A DNA stretch of 5,577 bases from Acidimicrobiaceae bacterium (GTDB lineage Bacteria; Actinomycetota; Acidimicrobiia; Acidimicrobiales; Ilumatobacteraceae), in contig DMQJ01000501.1 of NCBI GenBank assembly GCA_003455715.1, positions 1 to 5,577 of the forward strand, in the 5' to 3' direction. Below, piece after piece: positions 1 through 5,577 of this stretch. Each line of letters starts with the position of its first letter. Position 1 is the stretch's first letter. The notes beneath the pieces are model-generated. The model was not told the origin of the DNA and searched no databases. It was given only the letters and a program-made list of their open reading frames with translations. The position numbers and the translations under genes were made by a program.

Positions 1-48
1 GATGTTAAGACAAAGTGAATGTTTGTGAAGAAAACCAGAGTAAAGCAC

Positions 49-98
49 AAAAATCGGACCCTTGCCCACTTTTAACATTGGCAAAAGCCCGATTTTTT
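49..98. terminator. Probable bidirectional intrinsic terminator
   Basis: The arms AAAAATCGG (49-57) and CCGATTTTT (89-97) are perfect reverse complements. An inner 5-bp stem, TTGCC (62-66) with GGCAA (80-84), sits across a 4-by-4 internal loop, leaving a 13-nt apical loop. The right arm ends in six T on the + strand (93-98), and the left arm gives five T on the - strand. The structure could therefore stop transcription from either direction. It would be a second stop for menB read-through, or the end of a rightward gene lying left of the window. The internal loop makes it weaker than a classic terminator. Confidence 0.5.
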
Positions 99-125
99 GG
101 AACGCTACGGATCCTTGTCATTTCG

Positions 126-178
126 AACGAAGTGAGAAATCTTTCTACCAATGACGTTGAAAGATTCCTCGTTTCGCT
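126..178. repeat. REP-like imperfect palindrome
   Basis: The arms 126-145 and 159-178 pair over 20 positions with 16 Watson-Crick pairs, two G-T wobbles and two mismatches, enclosing a 13-nt loop (146-158). The perfect core is AATCTTTC/GAAAGATT. A competing pairing, GTCATT (117-122) with AATGAC (150-155), would give an alternative fold. From memory, text of the kind TCATTTCGAACGAAGTGAGA resembles dispersed intergenic palindromes found in many copies in some bacterial genomes. Whether this one is multicopy cannot be seen from one window. There is no adjacent transposase and no obvious terminal target duplication. Confidence 0.5.
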
Positions 179-198
179 AAAAAACCTCCCGGAGGTTT
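179..198 (-). terminator. Intrinsic terminator of menB
   Basis: Read on the minus strand, the arm AAACCTC (198-192), loop CGG (191-189) and arm GAGGTTT (188-182) form a 7-bp stem. It is followed directly by more T, for a run of six T at 184-179. This is a textbook Rho-independent terminator about 50 nt past the menB stop codon. The distal arm can alternatively pair with the upstream palindrome at 225-239 to make a 15-bp stem that ends at the same T-run. Confidence 0.7.
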
Positions 199-239
199 CG
201 CCATCCAACCTGGCACTCGAAAGGAACCTCCGGGAGGTT
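183..239. repeat. Two mutually inverted 15-bp palindromes
   Basis: AACCTCCCGGAGGTT (183-197) and AACCTCCGGGAGGTT (225-239) are exact reverse complements of each other. Each is also a near-perfect palindrome with 7-bp arms around a single central base. The 27-bp spacer (198-224) shows no further structure. In RNA the pair can fold either as two small hairpins or as one long 15-bp hairpin. The copy at 183-197 doubles as the menB terminator. Confidence 0.8.
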
Positions 240-249
240 GGTCACATTG

Positions 250-1194
250 TTACGGAATCCACTTGATGTTTTTGAAGTTGGGGTTGCGCTTTTCCAGGAA
301 GGCGTTGCGGCCTTCTTTGGCTTCCTCGGTCATGTAGGCCAGCCGGGTGGCTTCTCCGGCAAACACCTGCTGCCCTACCATGCCGTCATCGGTCAGGTTC
401 ATGGCAAACTTGAGCATTTTGATGGACGTAGGCGACTTGGCCAGGATTTCCTGCGCCCATTCGTACGCCGTGTCCTCCAGCTCGTCGTGGGGGATGACGG
501 CGTTGACCATGCCCATCTCGTACGCCTCCTGCGCCGAGTAGTTGCGCCCCAGGAAGAAGATCTCGCGGGCGCGCTTTTGGCCCACCAGCTTGGCCAGGTA
601 CGCCGAGCCGTAACCGCCGTCGAAGCTGGTCACGTCGGCGTCGGTTTGTTTGAAGATGGCGTGTTCCTTGCTGGCCAGGGTGAGGTCGCAGACGACGTGC
701 AGGCTGTGGCCGCCGCCCGCTGCCCACCCGTTCACCAGGCAGATGACCACCTTGGGCGTGAAGCGAATCAGGCGTTGCACCTCGAGGATGTGCAGCCGCC
801 CAGCGCGGCCCGGGTCGATGCTGTCGGCGGTATCGCCCACCGTGCCGTCGTCGCCTTCGGCGGTGTACTTGTAGCCGTCCTTGCCGCGGATGCGCTGGTC
901 GCCACCGCTGCAGAACGCCCAGCCGCCATCTTTCGGCGACGGGCCGTTGCCCGTGAGCAGCACGCAGCCCACGTCGGTGCTCTGCCGGGCGTGGTCGAGC
1001 GCGATGTACAGCTGGTCGACCGTACGCGGACGGAAGGCGTTGCGCACCTCGGGCCTGTTGAACGCAATGCGAACGGTGCCGTGCTCGACGCTGCGGTGAT
1101 ACGTGATGTCGTCGAAGTCGAAGCCGGGCACTTCGCGCCATGCCGCCGGGTCGAACGTTTCACTCACCTGCACCTGATCCGTCATGCCCGCCAT
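250..1194 (-). CDS. menB: 1,4-dihydroxy-2-naphthoyl-CoA synthase
   Basis: This crotonase-fold enzyme closes the second naphthoquinone ring, converting o-succinylbenzoyl-CoA to 1,4-dihydroxy-2-naphthoyl-CoA in cytoplasmic menaquinone synthesis. The 314-aa product matches the mycobacterial MenB type almost motif for motif. It has CSGGDQRIRG (95-104), the oxyanion-hole segment GWAAGGGHSLH (156-166), QTDADVTSFDGGYGSAYLA (183-201) and GEATRLAYMTEEAKEGRNAF near the C-terminus. Asp185 in QTD marks the bicarbonate-independent class, since E. coli-type enzymes have Gly there. Ser190 and Tyr287 fit the other known catalytic positions. The ATG at 1194 is chosen because GGAGG (1210-1206) lies 11 nt upstream; the ATG at 1185 (MTDQVQ) is a possible alternative. 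The active-site loop around 111-120 (AEGDDGTVG) looks longer than in the M. tuberculosis enzyme as I recall it. No other men gene is in the window. The gene is divergent from the hydrolase and followed by a terminator. Confidence 0.96.
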   Translation of the reverse strand: MAGMTDQVQVSETFDPAAWREVPGFDFDDITYHRSVEHGTVRIAFNRPEVRNAFRPRTVDQLYIALDHARQSTDVGCVLLTGNGPSPKDGGWAFCSGGDQRIRGKDGYKYTAEGDDGTVGDTADSIDPGRAGRLHILEVQRLIRFTPKVVICLVNGWAAGGGHSLHVVCDLTLASKEHAIFKQTDADVTSFDGGYGSAYLAKLVGQKRAREIFFLGRNYSAQEAYEMGMVNAVIPHDELEDTAYEWAQEILAKSPTSIKMLKFAMNLTDDGMVGQQVFAGEATRLAYMTEEAKEGRNAFLEKRNPNFKNIKWIP

Positions 1195-1205
1195 GCTACG
1201 GACCA

Positions 1206-1227
1206 CCTCCCCTTTGGAGGGAAGGGG
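1206..1227 (-). promoter_or_regulatory. menB ribosome-binding site inside a hairpin
   Basis: On the minus strand, the menB Shine-Dalgarno GGAGG (1210-1206) can pair with CCTCC (1220-1216) across a 5-nt loop. Alternatively, CCCCTT (1227-1222) pairs with AAGGGG (1214-1209) across a 7-nt loop. Both folds bury part of the ribosome-binding site, so translation initiation of menB could depend on structure or on which transcription start is used. No clear -10/-35 pair could be assigned for either divergent gene in 1195-1273. Pairing is seen directly; any regulatory role is inference. Confidence 0.4.
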
Positions 1228-1273
1228 CGTCGACGTGAGCCGGGGGTGGACTGTGGGTAGTACGGTCGGAACC

Positions 1274-2059
1274 ATGTCGTACGCACAGGTGAACGGGCAG
1301 AAGGTCTACTTCGAAGACACCGGGGGCGACGGCCCTCCCGTCATCCTCGGCCACGGTTTCTTGATGGATCACGAGATGTTCGCCCCGCAGGTGGAAGCCC
1401 TCCGCGACCACTACCGGGTCATCACCTGGGACGAACGCGGTTTCGGGCTCACCGAGTTCGACGGGCAGCCGTTCACCTACTGGGACTCCGCCCGCGACTG
1501 CCTCGGCCTGCTCGACCACCTCGGCATCGACCGTGCGGTGGTGGGCGGCATGAGCCAGGGCGGCTTCCTGTCGCTGCGGGCCGCCCTGCTCGCGCCGGAG
1601 CGTGTGCGTGCGCTCATCCTGCTCGACTCGGGCACCCTGCTGTACACCGACGAACAGCGTGCCGCCAACCAGGGGATGGTCGACCTCTGGCTGGCCGTCG
1701 GCCCGGTCGACGATCTGGCCCAAGCCGTCGCCACCATCATCATCGACGACCCGGTGGAGAATCCGAAGTGGATCGCCAAGTGGCAGGCGAGGCCGAAGGA
1801 GCTCATGGCCGAACCCGCTCGGTGCCTCATGGAGCGCGACGACATCTCCCATCGCTTGGCCGAGATCACCTGCCCGGTGCTGGTGGTGCACGGCATGGAA
1901 GACACCGCCATCGAGATGCACGACGCCGAAGCCACCGCGGCCGCGCTCGTGGGCTGCGGCGGCGTGGTGAAGGTGGGCGGCGCGCACGCTGCCAACCTCA
2001 CCAACCCCGAGCCGGTCAACGCAGCCATCCTCGACTTCCTGGCGGGTTTGCCTTCGTGA
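1274..2059 (+). CDS. Alpha/beta-hydrolase fold protein
   Basis: The 261-aa soluble protein has a complete alpha/beta-hydrolase catalytic set. The oxyanion-hole motif GHGFLMD is at 26-32, the nucleophile elbow GMSQGG at 92-97 (Ser94), a probable acid Asp210 in HGMEDT (206-211), and a C-terminal His238 in GGAHAANLTNPEPVN, followed by a final helix. Length is typical for the family. The substrate cannot be read from the sequence; esterase, lactonase, haloperoxidase-like and MenH-like roles are all formally open, and proximity to menB is not evidence because the genes are divergent. Start at 1274 is preferred because the 30 codons upstream in frame run back through the intergenic hairpin into menB. 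The Shine-Dalgarno is weak (GGA a few bases upstream). The stop overlaps the start of the F420 ligase gene (GTGA), implying one operon. Confidence 0.9.
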   Translation: MSYAQVNGQKVYFEDTGGDGPPVILGHGFLMDHEMFAPQVEALRDHYRVITWDERGFGLTEFDGQPFTYWDSARDCLGLLDHLGIDRAVVGGMSQGGFLSLRAALLAPERVRALILLDSGTLLYTDEQRAANQGMVDLWLAVGPVDDLAQAVATIIIDDPVENPKWIAKWQARPKELMAEPARCLMERDDISHRLAEITCPVLVVHGMEDTAIEMHDAEATAAALVGCGGVVKVGGAHAANLTNPEPVNAAILDFLAGLPS

Positions 2060-2808
2060 GCATGTTGCAGATCGCCGGCATCGCCGGCCTGCCCGAGATC
2101 GAACCCGGCACCGACTTGGCCGCCGCCATCCTGCATGCGGCGTCGGCGAGCGGTAACCCATTGGTCGACGGTGACGTGGTGGTGGTCACGTCCAAGATCG
2201 TGTCGAAGGCCGAGGGCCGCACCGTCGAACTGGCCGACGTGCAACCGTCTCCGTTTGCTCACCAGTGGGCCGAGCAGTGGGGGAAAGACCCCGCGGTGGT
2301 CGAGATCGTGCTGCTCGAAGCCAAGCGCGTGGTGCGCCAGATCGGGCCGATCCTCATCACCGAGACCCACCACGGCTTCGTCTGCGCCAACAGCGGCGTC
2401 GATCAGTCGTCGAGCGGTGCGCATGGCCGAGCGGTGCTGCTTCCGGTCGACCCCGACGCATCTGCGCGCCGCATCCGCGCCGGCTTCGTGGCCGCAGGGG
2501 TGAACGCGGCAGTGATCGTCAGCGACACCTTCGGCCGAGCGTGGCGGGAGGGGCAGACCGACATCGCCATCGGTGTGGCAGGCATCCAGCCGATCCTGTC
2601 GTACATCGGCCAGGTCGACCCGCACGGTCACGAATTCATGGTGCAGGCGCTGTGCACGGCCGACGAACTCGCTGGCGCGGCGGAACTGGTGAAGGGCAAC
2701 CTCTCGCGGGTGCCCGTCGCCGTCGTCCGCGGTTATCAGTGGGAGCCCGACGACACCGCCACCATCGCGCCCGTGCTGCGCGACCAAACGAGGGATCTGT
2801 TCCGATGA
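2056..2808 (+). CDS. cofE: Coenzyme F420:L-glutamate ligase, stand-alone CofE/FbiB N-terminal type
   Basis: This enzyme adds L-glutamate residues to F420-0 with GTP and a divalent metal, completing cytosolic coenzyme F420. The 250-aa protein aligns end to end with the N-terminal half of mycobacterial FbiB: GLPEIEPGTDLA near the start, GDVVVVTSKIVSKAEGR (about 39-55), ITETHHGFVCANSGVDQS (about 101-118), LPVDPDASA, VSDTFGRAWREGQTD, ADELAGAAELVKG and VPVAVVRG. Asp116 in the GVD motif and Asp157 in SDTFGR sit where family metal ligands are expected. The product stops at DLFR, where actinobacterial FbiB continues into a nitroreductase-like domain, so it is a single-domain ligase as in archaea. GTG at 2056 is chosen because GTGA overlaps the upstream stop and GGCGGG lies 9 nt before it; ATG at 2062 would shorten the product by two residues and is equally plausible. 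The symbol fbiB would also be used. Confidence 0.93.
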   Translation: MSMLQIAGIAGLPEIEPGTDLAAAILHAASASGNPLVDGDVVVVTSKIVSKAEGRTVELADVQPSPFAHQWAEQWGKDPAVVEIVLLEAKRVVRQIGPILITETHHGFVCANSGVDQSSSGAHGRAVLLPVDPDASARRIRAGFVAAGVNAAVIVSDTFGRAWREGQTDIAIGVAGIQPILSYIGQVDPHGHEFMVQALCTADELAGAAELVKGNLSRVPVAVVRGYQWEPDDTATIAPVLRDQTRDLFR

Positions 2809-3281
2809 GCAAAGGTGACCGCATCGAGGTGAGCCGAGTGATCGCCGCGCCAGCTGGCCGTCTGTACGGCATGGTGAGCGATCTGCCGCGAATGGGGCAG
2901 TGGTCGACGGAGAACACCGGCGGCAAGTGGGTGAAGGGCGCGACGGGTCCCGCAGTGGGAGCGCGCTTCAAGGGTTCGAATCGCAGCGGGTGGCGCCGCT
3001 GGAGTACCAACGTGACGGTCACCGTTGCCGACCCCGGTCGCGAGTTCGCGTTCGATGTCACTGCTCATGGGCTGCCGGTGGCCGGGTGGGGGTATCGCTT
3101 CGAACCCGCCGAAGGCGGCACCACGGTGACCGAGTACTGGGAGGACCACCGCTCGCCCCTGATCGCCAAGATCACCGGCCTTGCGGTGGGTGTGAACGAT
3201 CGCGGCACGCACAACCGTGCAGCCATGGAGCACACGCTTGCCAGCCTCGCGGCGGCAGCCGAGGCGAGCCCCACCAGTTAG
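2805..3281 (+). CDS. SRPBCC (START-like) family protein
   Basis: The 158-aa small soluble protein has the polyketide cyclase/START-like pattern. An opening strand reads IEVSRVIAAPAGRLYGMVSDLPRMGQW (7-33), where the helix-forming pair after APA and the D-L-x-R-M-G-x-W segment are typical. Alternating beta strands follow (TVTVADPGREFAFDV, GYRFEPAEGGTTVTEYWE), then a long C-terminal helix NDRGTHNRAAMEHTLASLAAAAEA. The fold forms a hydrophobic ligand cavity; no catalytic residue or ligand can be inferred. The start is fixed by the ATGA overlap with the ligase stop and by GAGGGA at 2790-2795, 9 nt upstream. Co-transcription with the F420 ligase is likely. A link to an F420-dependent reaction is possible but not shown. 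Its stop lies 7 bp from the stop of the convergent GDPD gene. Confidence 0.88.
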   Translation: MSKGDRIEVSRVIAAPAGRLYGMVSDLPRMGQWSTENTGGKWVKGATGPAVGARFKGSNRSGWRRWSTNVTVTVADPGREFAFDVTAHGLPVAGWGYRFEPAEGGTTVTEYWEDHRSPLIAKITGLAVGVNDRGTHNRAAMEHTLASLAAAAEASPTS

Positions 3282-3297
3282 CTGCCCGTTAGCTGCC
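3277..3297. repeat. 10-bp direct repeat across two convergent stop codons
   Basis: GTTAGCTGCC occurs at 3277-3286 and again at 3288-3297. The first copy holds the TAG stop of the SRPBCC gene; the second holds, on the other strand, the TAA stop of the GDPD gene. Only 7 bp separate the genes. The copies could also pair weakly with GGCAGC (3254-3259), but there is no T-run, so no intrinsic terminator is called. Confidence 0.6.
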
Positions 3298-4377
3298 GGC
3301 CACGAACTCCTCCACGGCGGCCACGCCCTGGGCAGGGAAGTTGATGTTGAGGCCGACGATGCCCTGCTCGAGGAAGTCGAGGTACGCGGCCTGGTTCTCC
3401 AACGCCCGGTCGTTGGGCCACACCCAGATGGGGTAGCCGGCGGCGGTGCTGTCGGCGACGAGTTCTGGCGTGATCACTTCGATGCCCTGGAACTCGGGCG
3501 GCAACTGCAGGATGCGCATGTGCTCAGGGAGCGGGGTGCGGTTGAGGACCCACTCGGTGAGCAAGCCGAGCCCCGCCGACACTTCCACGTCGGGTGCGAT
3601 GGAGTGGAAGTAGTCGACAATGGCGTCGTCGAAGCTGGCCACCACCGAGGCCTGGCCACGGCCCAGCTCGTCCAACTCTGCGGCGAGGACGTCGGCGGCG
3701 GCCTCGGCGAGCGGGCCGCTGCCCTTGATCTCGATGTTGAGCGGGATGGTGGGGAAGCGTTCCACCACCTGGCGGAACGTGGGCACGTTGAAGTCGTCGG
3801 CCGTGTAGCCCTCCGGCGCCGGCTTGTCGCCGGTGCGAATGCCTCGGTAGAGGTATGCGTCGTCGGGCTGGTCGCGGCACACGCAGTCGGCGGTGAACCA
3901 GTAGGCGTTGTCGAGCGCGGCGATCTCGGCATAGGTGAGGTCGGCCACTGCGCCGGTGCCATTGGTGGGGCGATCCACCGTGTCGTCATGGTGCACGATG
4001 AGCACGCCATCGGCAGTGAGTTGCACGTTGAAGTCGAGCATGTCGACGCCCGCCTTCACGCTCTCCTCGAAGGCGAACAGCGTGCTGGCGGGAAACTCGT
4101 CCTCGCCGGCGGTGTGGGCGAGCACGATGGGTCGGCCCAGGCTCAGCAGCTCGTCGATGGTGGCGGCGTACTCGGGTGCCGCAGCGACGGTGGTGGGCGC
4201 TGGTTCGGTGGTGGGTGCGGGTTCGGTGGCAGGAGGGTCGGTGGCCGGCGGATCGGTGGCGGGCGCGGTGTCGGGGGCGCTGGAGGCCGTGGTCGACTCG
4301 GAGGTGGAGGTGTCGTCGCTTGAGCAAGCGGCGAGCAGCAACACGGAGGCGGCGGCGAGGGCGGCGATGCGCTTCAT
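3289..4377 (-). CDS. Secreted lipoprotein, glycerophosphodiester phosphodiesterase family
   Basis: The 362-aa exported lipoprotein carries a GDPD-type TIM barrel. The signal peptide MKRIAALAAASVLLLAAC has a lipobox LAAC with lipidated Cys18. Residues 19-67 form a Ser/Thr then Thr/Pro/Glu linker with ATDPP and PTTEPA repeats. The barrel begins near 74. Recognisable GDPD motifs are IVLAHTAG (84-91), STLFAFEESVKAGVDML (98-114), QLTADGVLIVHHDDTVDRPTNGTG (119-142) and PLNIEIKG (212-219). His88, His130 and Glu216 match known catalytic or metal positions. However, the usual HRG reads HTAG, and the usual E-x-D metal pair reads Asp115-Phe-Asn117, so activity or substrate may differ. A Cys-x-Cys pair (165/167) is present. 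Known members hydrolyse glycerophosphodiesters outside the membrane. The start at 4377 gives the only clean signal peptide and overlaps a mini-ORF stop. It lies downstream of psuG in one leftward unit. Confidence 0.87.
   Translation of the reverse strand: MKRIAALAAASVLLLAACSSDDTSTSESTTASSAPDTAPATDPPATDPPATEPAPTTEPAPTTVAAAPEYAATIDELLSLGRPIVLAHTAGEDEFPASTLFAFEESVKAGVDMLDFNVQLTADGVLIVHHDDTVDRPTNGTGAVADLTYAEIAALDNAYWFTADCVCRDQPDDAYLYRGIRTGDKPAPEGYTADDFNVPTFRQVVERFPTIPLNIEIKGSGPLAEAAADVLAAELDELGRGQASVVASFDDAIVDYFHSIAPDVEVSAGLGLLTEWVLNRTPLPEHMRILQLPPEFQGIEVITPELVADSTAAGYPIWVWPNDRALENQAAYLDFLEQGIVGLNINFPAQGVAAVEEFVAGS
4198..4262. repeat. Minisatellite-like linker repeat in the GDPD lipoprotein gene
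   Basis: The + strand shows TCGGTGGC at 4223, 4238 and 4253 (15-bp period) and GGTTCGGTGG at 4202 and 4220 (18-bp period). On the coding (minus) strand these encode tandem ATDPP and PTTEPA units in the flexible linker between the lipidated cysteine and the catalytic barrel. All periods are multiples of three, so unit gain or loss would change linker length without breaking the frame. Confidence 0.7.
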
Positions 4378-4411
4378 GCGCAGAGCTTCGCGTACTCGAC
4401 GGCGATGGGCT

Positions 4412-4415
<4 letters not shown>
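4374..4415 (-). other. 13-codon mini-ORF created by the tandem duplication
   Basis: On the minus strand an ATG at 4415 overlaps the psuG stop as ATGA and reads MKPIAVEYAKLCA. It then stops at TGA (4376-4374), which overlaps the ATG of the GDPD gene, again as ATGA. The peptide's last ten residues repeat the psuG C-terminus. It is unlikely to be a functional protein. It may act as a translational relay that keeps ribosomes moving from psuG to the GDPD gene. There is no clear independent Shine-Dalgarno. Translation is inference; the open frame and both overlaps are seen directly. Confidence 0.4.
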
Positions 4416-5335
<920 letters not shown>

Positions 5336-5352
5336 CCGCTCAGTCTGCCGGG

Positions 5353-5577
5353 CTACCCGTAGAGCGCGGCGCGCACGTCGATCGCAAGGTTCGTGCCGTC
5401 GAGCAGCAGGTGGCGTGTGTTGAAGCGGTCGGCGTGGACGACGACGGCGATCTCGGCCGACGGCACGTCGTTCGGGGTGGGGAAGGCGAACAGGCCGTTG
5501 GCATCGGTGCGGCCGCGGGCGAGCACCGTCGGCGCGTGGCCCGGCTCGTGGTGTTCCACCAGCACGTCGGCGCCCTC
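5353..5577 (-). CDS. Hypothetical protein, C-terminal part, beta-sandwich-like (partial)
   Basis: The reading frame is open from the window edge to a TAG at 5355-5353, giving the last 74 residues of a protein that begins beyond position 5577. The visible part starts EGADVLVEHHEPG, contains GRTDANGLFAFPTPND, and ends DGTNLAIDVRAALYG. The pattern T-D-A-x-G-x-F-x-F, followed by an alternating strand (AEIAVVVHADRF), is what carboxypeptidase-regulatory or transthyretin-like beta-sandwich domains show. The family cannot be settled from this fragment, and the ending does not resemble the YRGS tail of hydroxyisourate hydrolase. The 17-bp gap to psuG and the same strand suggest one operon. Confidence 0.65.
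   Translation of the reverse strand, partial: EGADVLVEHHEPGHAPTVLARGRTDANGLFAFPTPNDVPSAEIAVVVHADRFNTRHLLLDGTNLAIDVRAALYG

Larger units (their letters stand above)
1..249. other. AT-rich non-coding region downstream of menB
   Basis: No gene is supported here. By hand count, 1-180 is about 40% GC, well below the flanking coding DNA. Short open frames cross the stretch on both strands (for example 15-266 on +), but they run through the hairpins described separately, resemble no family I know, and the + frame overlaps the end of menB. The region is best read as a terminator-rich spacer carrying a repeat element. A gene reading rightward into position 1 may end just outside the window, because the 49-97 hairpin has a T-run on both strands. 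Confidence 0.6.

Noticed and set aside
15..266. 83-codon + frame and a matching - frame (5-208) in the AT-rich end
   Set aside because: They read through the terminator and palindromes, overlap the menB 3' end, and look like translated intergenic repeat rather than protein.
238..1260. Long open frame on the + strand opposite menB
   Set aside because: It is the antisense shadow of a very well conserved menB; the translation is low-complexity and matches no family pattern, as expected in GC-rich DNA.
1235..1263. Promoter for the hydrolase (TAGTAC at 1258-1263)
   Set aside because: It is a weak -10 match with no acceptable -35 at the right spacing, too little to call.
1184..1273. Upstream extension of the alpha/beta hydrolase to an ATG at 1184
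   Set aside because: It would overlap menB and translate the intergenic hairpin (SPLEGRG-type text); the conserved fold starts right after the ATG at 1274.
1477..2787. 436-codon open frame on the - strand
   Set aside because: It lies opposite the hydrolase and F420 ligase genes, both with clear motifs; the translation is rich in R, H, S and D with no recognisable domain.
3254..3297. Terminator between the convergent genes
   Set aside because: GGCAGC (3254-3259) can pair with either GCTGCC, but the 6-bp stem has a loop of 21 nt or more and no T-run follows.
3217..4323. 368-codon open frame on the + strand
   Set aside because: It is antisense to the GDPD lipoprotein gene; its Gly-rich C-terminus is only the complement of the Thr/Pro linker repeat.
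5353..5577. Hydroxyisourate hydrolase (uric acid pathway) for the partial gene
   Set aside because: The transthyretin-like pattern fits loosely, but the C-terminal YRGS signature is absent and the fragment is too short to assign.

Overview
The window is a compact, GC-rich stretch of bacterial chromosome with coding density near 95% from position 250 onward. The gene content points to a high-GC actinobacterium. It has a mycobacterial-type MenB for menaquinone, an FbiB/CofE-type F420 gamma-glutamyl ligase, an actinobacterial-style lipoprotein with a Thr/Pro/Glu linker, and several 4-base stop/start overlaps. An Acidimicrobiia-like lineage is my guess from the stand-alone ligase and the linker style. 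The sequence alone does not prove it.

Layout. Positions 1-249 hold no convincing gene. This stretch is AT-rich (about 40% GC over 1-180 by hand count, against about 73% in a sampled coding stretch) and full of hairpins: a probable bidirectional terminator at 49-97, a REP-like imperfect palindrome at 126-178, and a pair of mutually inverted palindromes at 183-239, the distal one forming the likely menB terminator. menB runs leftward (1194-250). A 79-bp divergent intergenic region carries a hairpin over the menB ribosome-binding site. A rightward three-gene unit follows: alpha/beta hydrolase (1274-2059), F420 gamma-glutamyl ligase (2056-2808) and a small SRPBCC protein (2805-3281), joined by GTGA and ATGA overlaps. 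It converges with a leftward unit (5577-3289): the C-terminal end of an unidentified beta-sandwich-like protein, pseudouridine-5'-phosphate glycosidase (psuG) and a secreted lipoprotein of the glycerophosphodiester phosphodiesterase (GDPD) fold. The two units end 7 bp apart.

How the genes may work together. menB supplies the naphthoquinone-ring step of menaquinone synthesis. The ligase polyglutamylates coenzyme F420, and its two overlapping partners are candidates for an F420-linked or merely co-expressed function. psuG breaks pseudouridine 5'-phosphate into uracil and ribose 5-phosphate, while the lipoprotein may act on phosphodiesters outside the membrane; a shared nucleotide/phosphate-salvage theme is speculative.

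The most notable non-standard structure is a 38-bp tandem duplication exactly across the psuG/GDPD junction (4371-4446). It appears to have split an ancestral ATGA stop/start overlap into two ATGA overlaps, with a 13-codon mini-ORF (MKPIAVEYAKLCA) between them. I saw no CRISPR array, tRNA, rRNA, transposase or phage gene.
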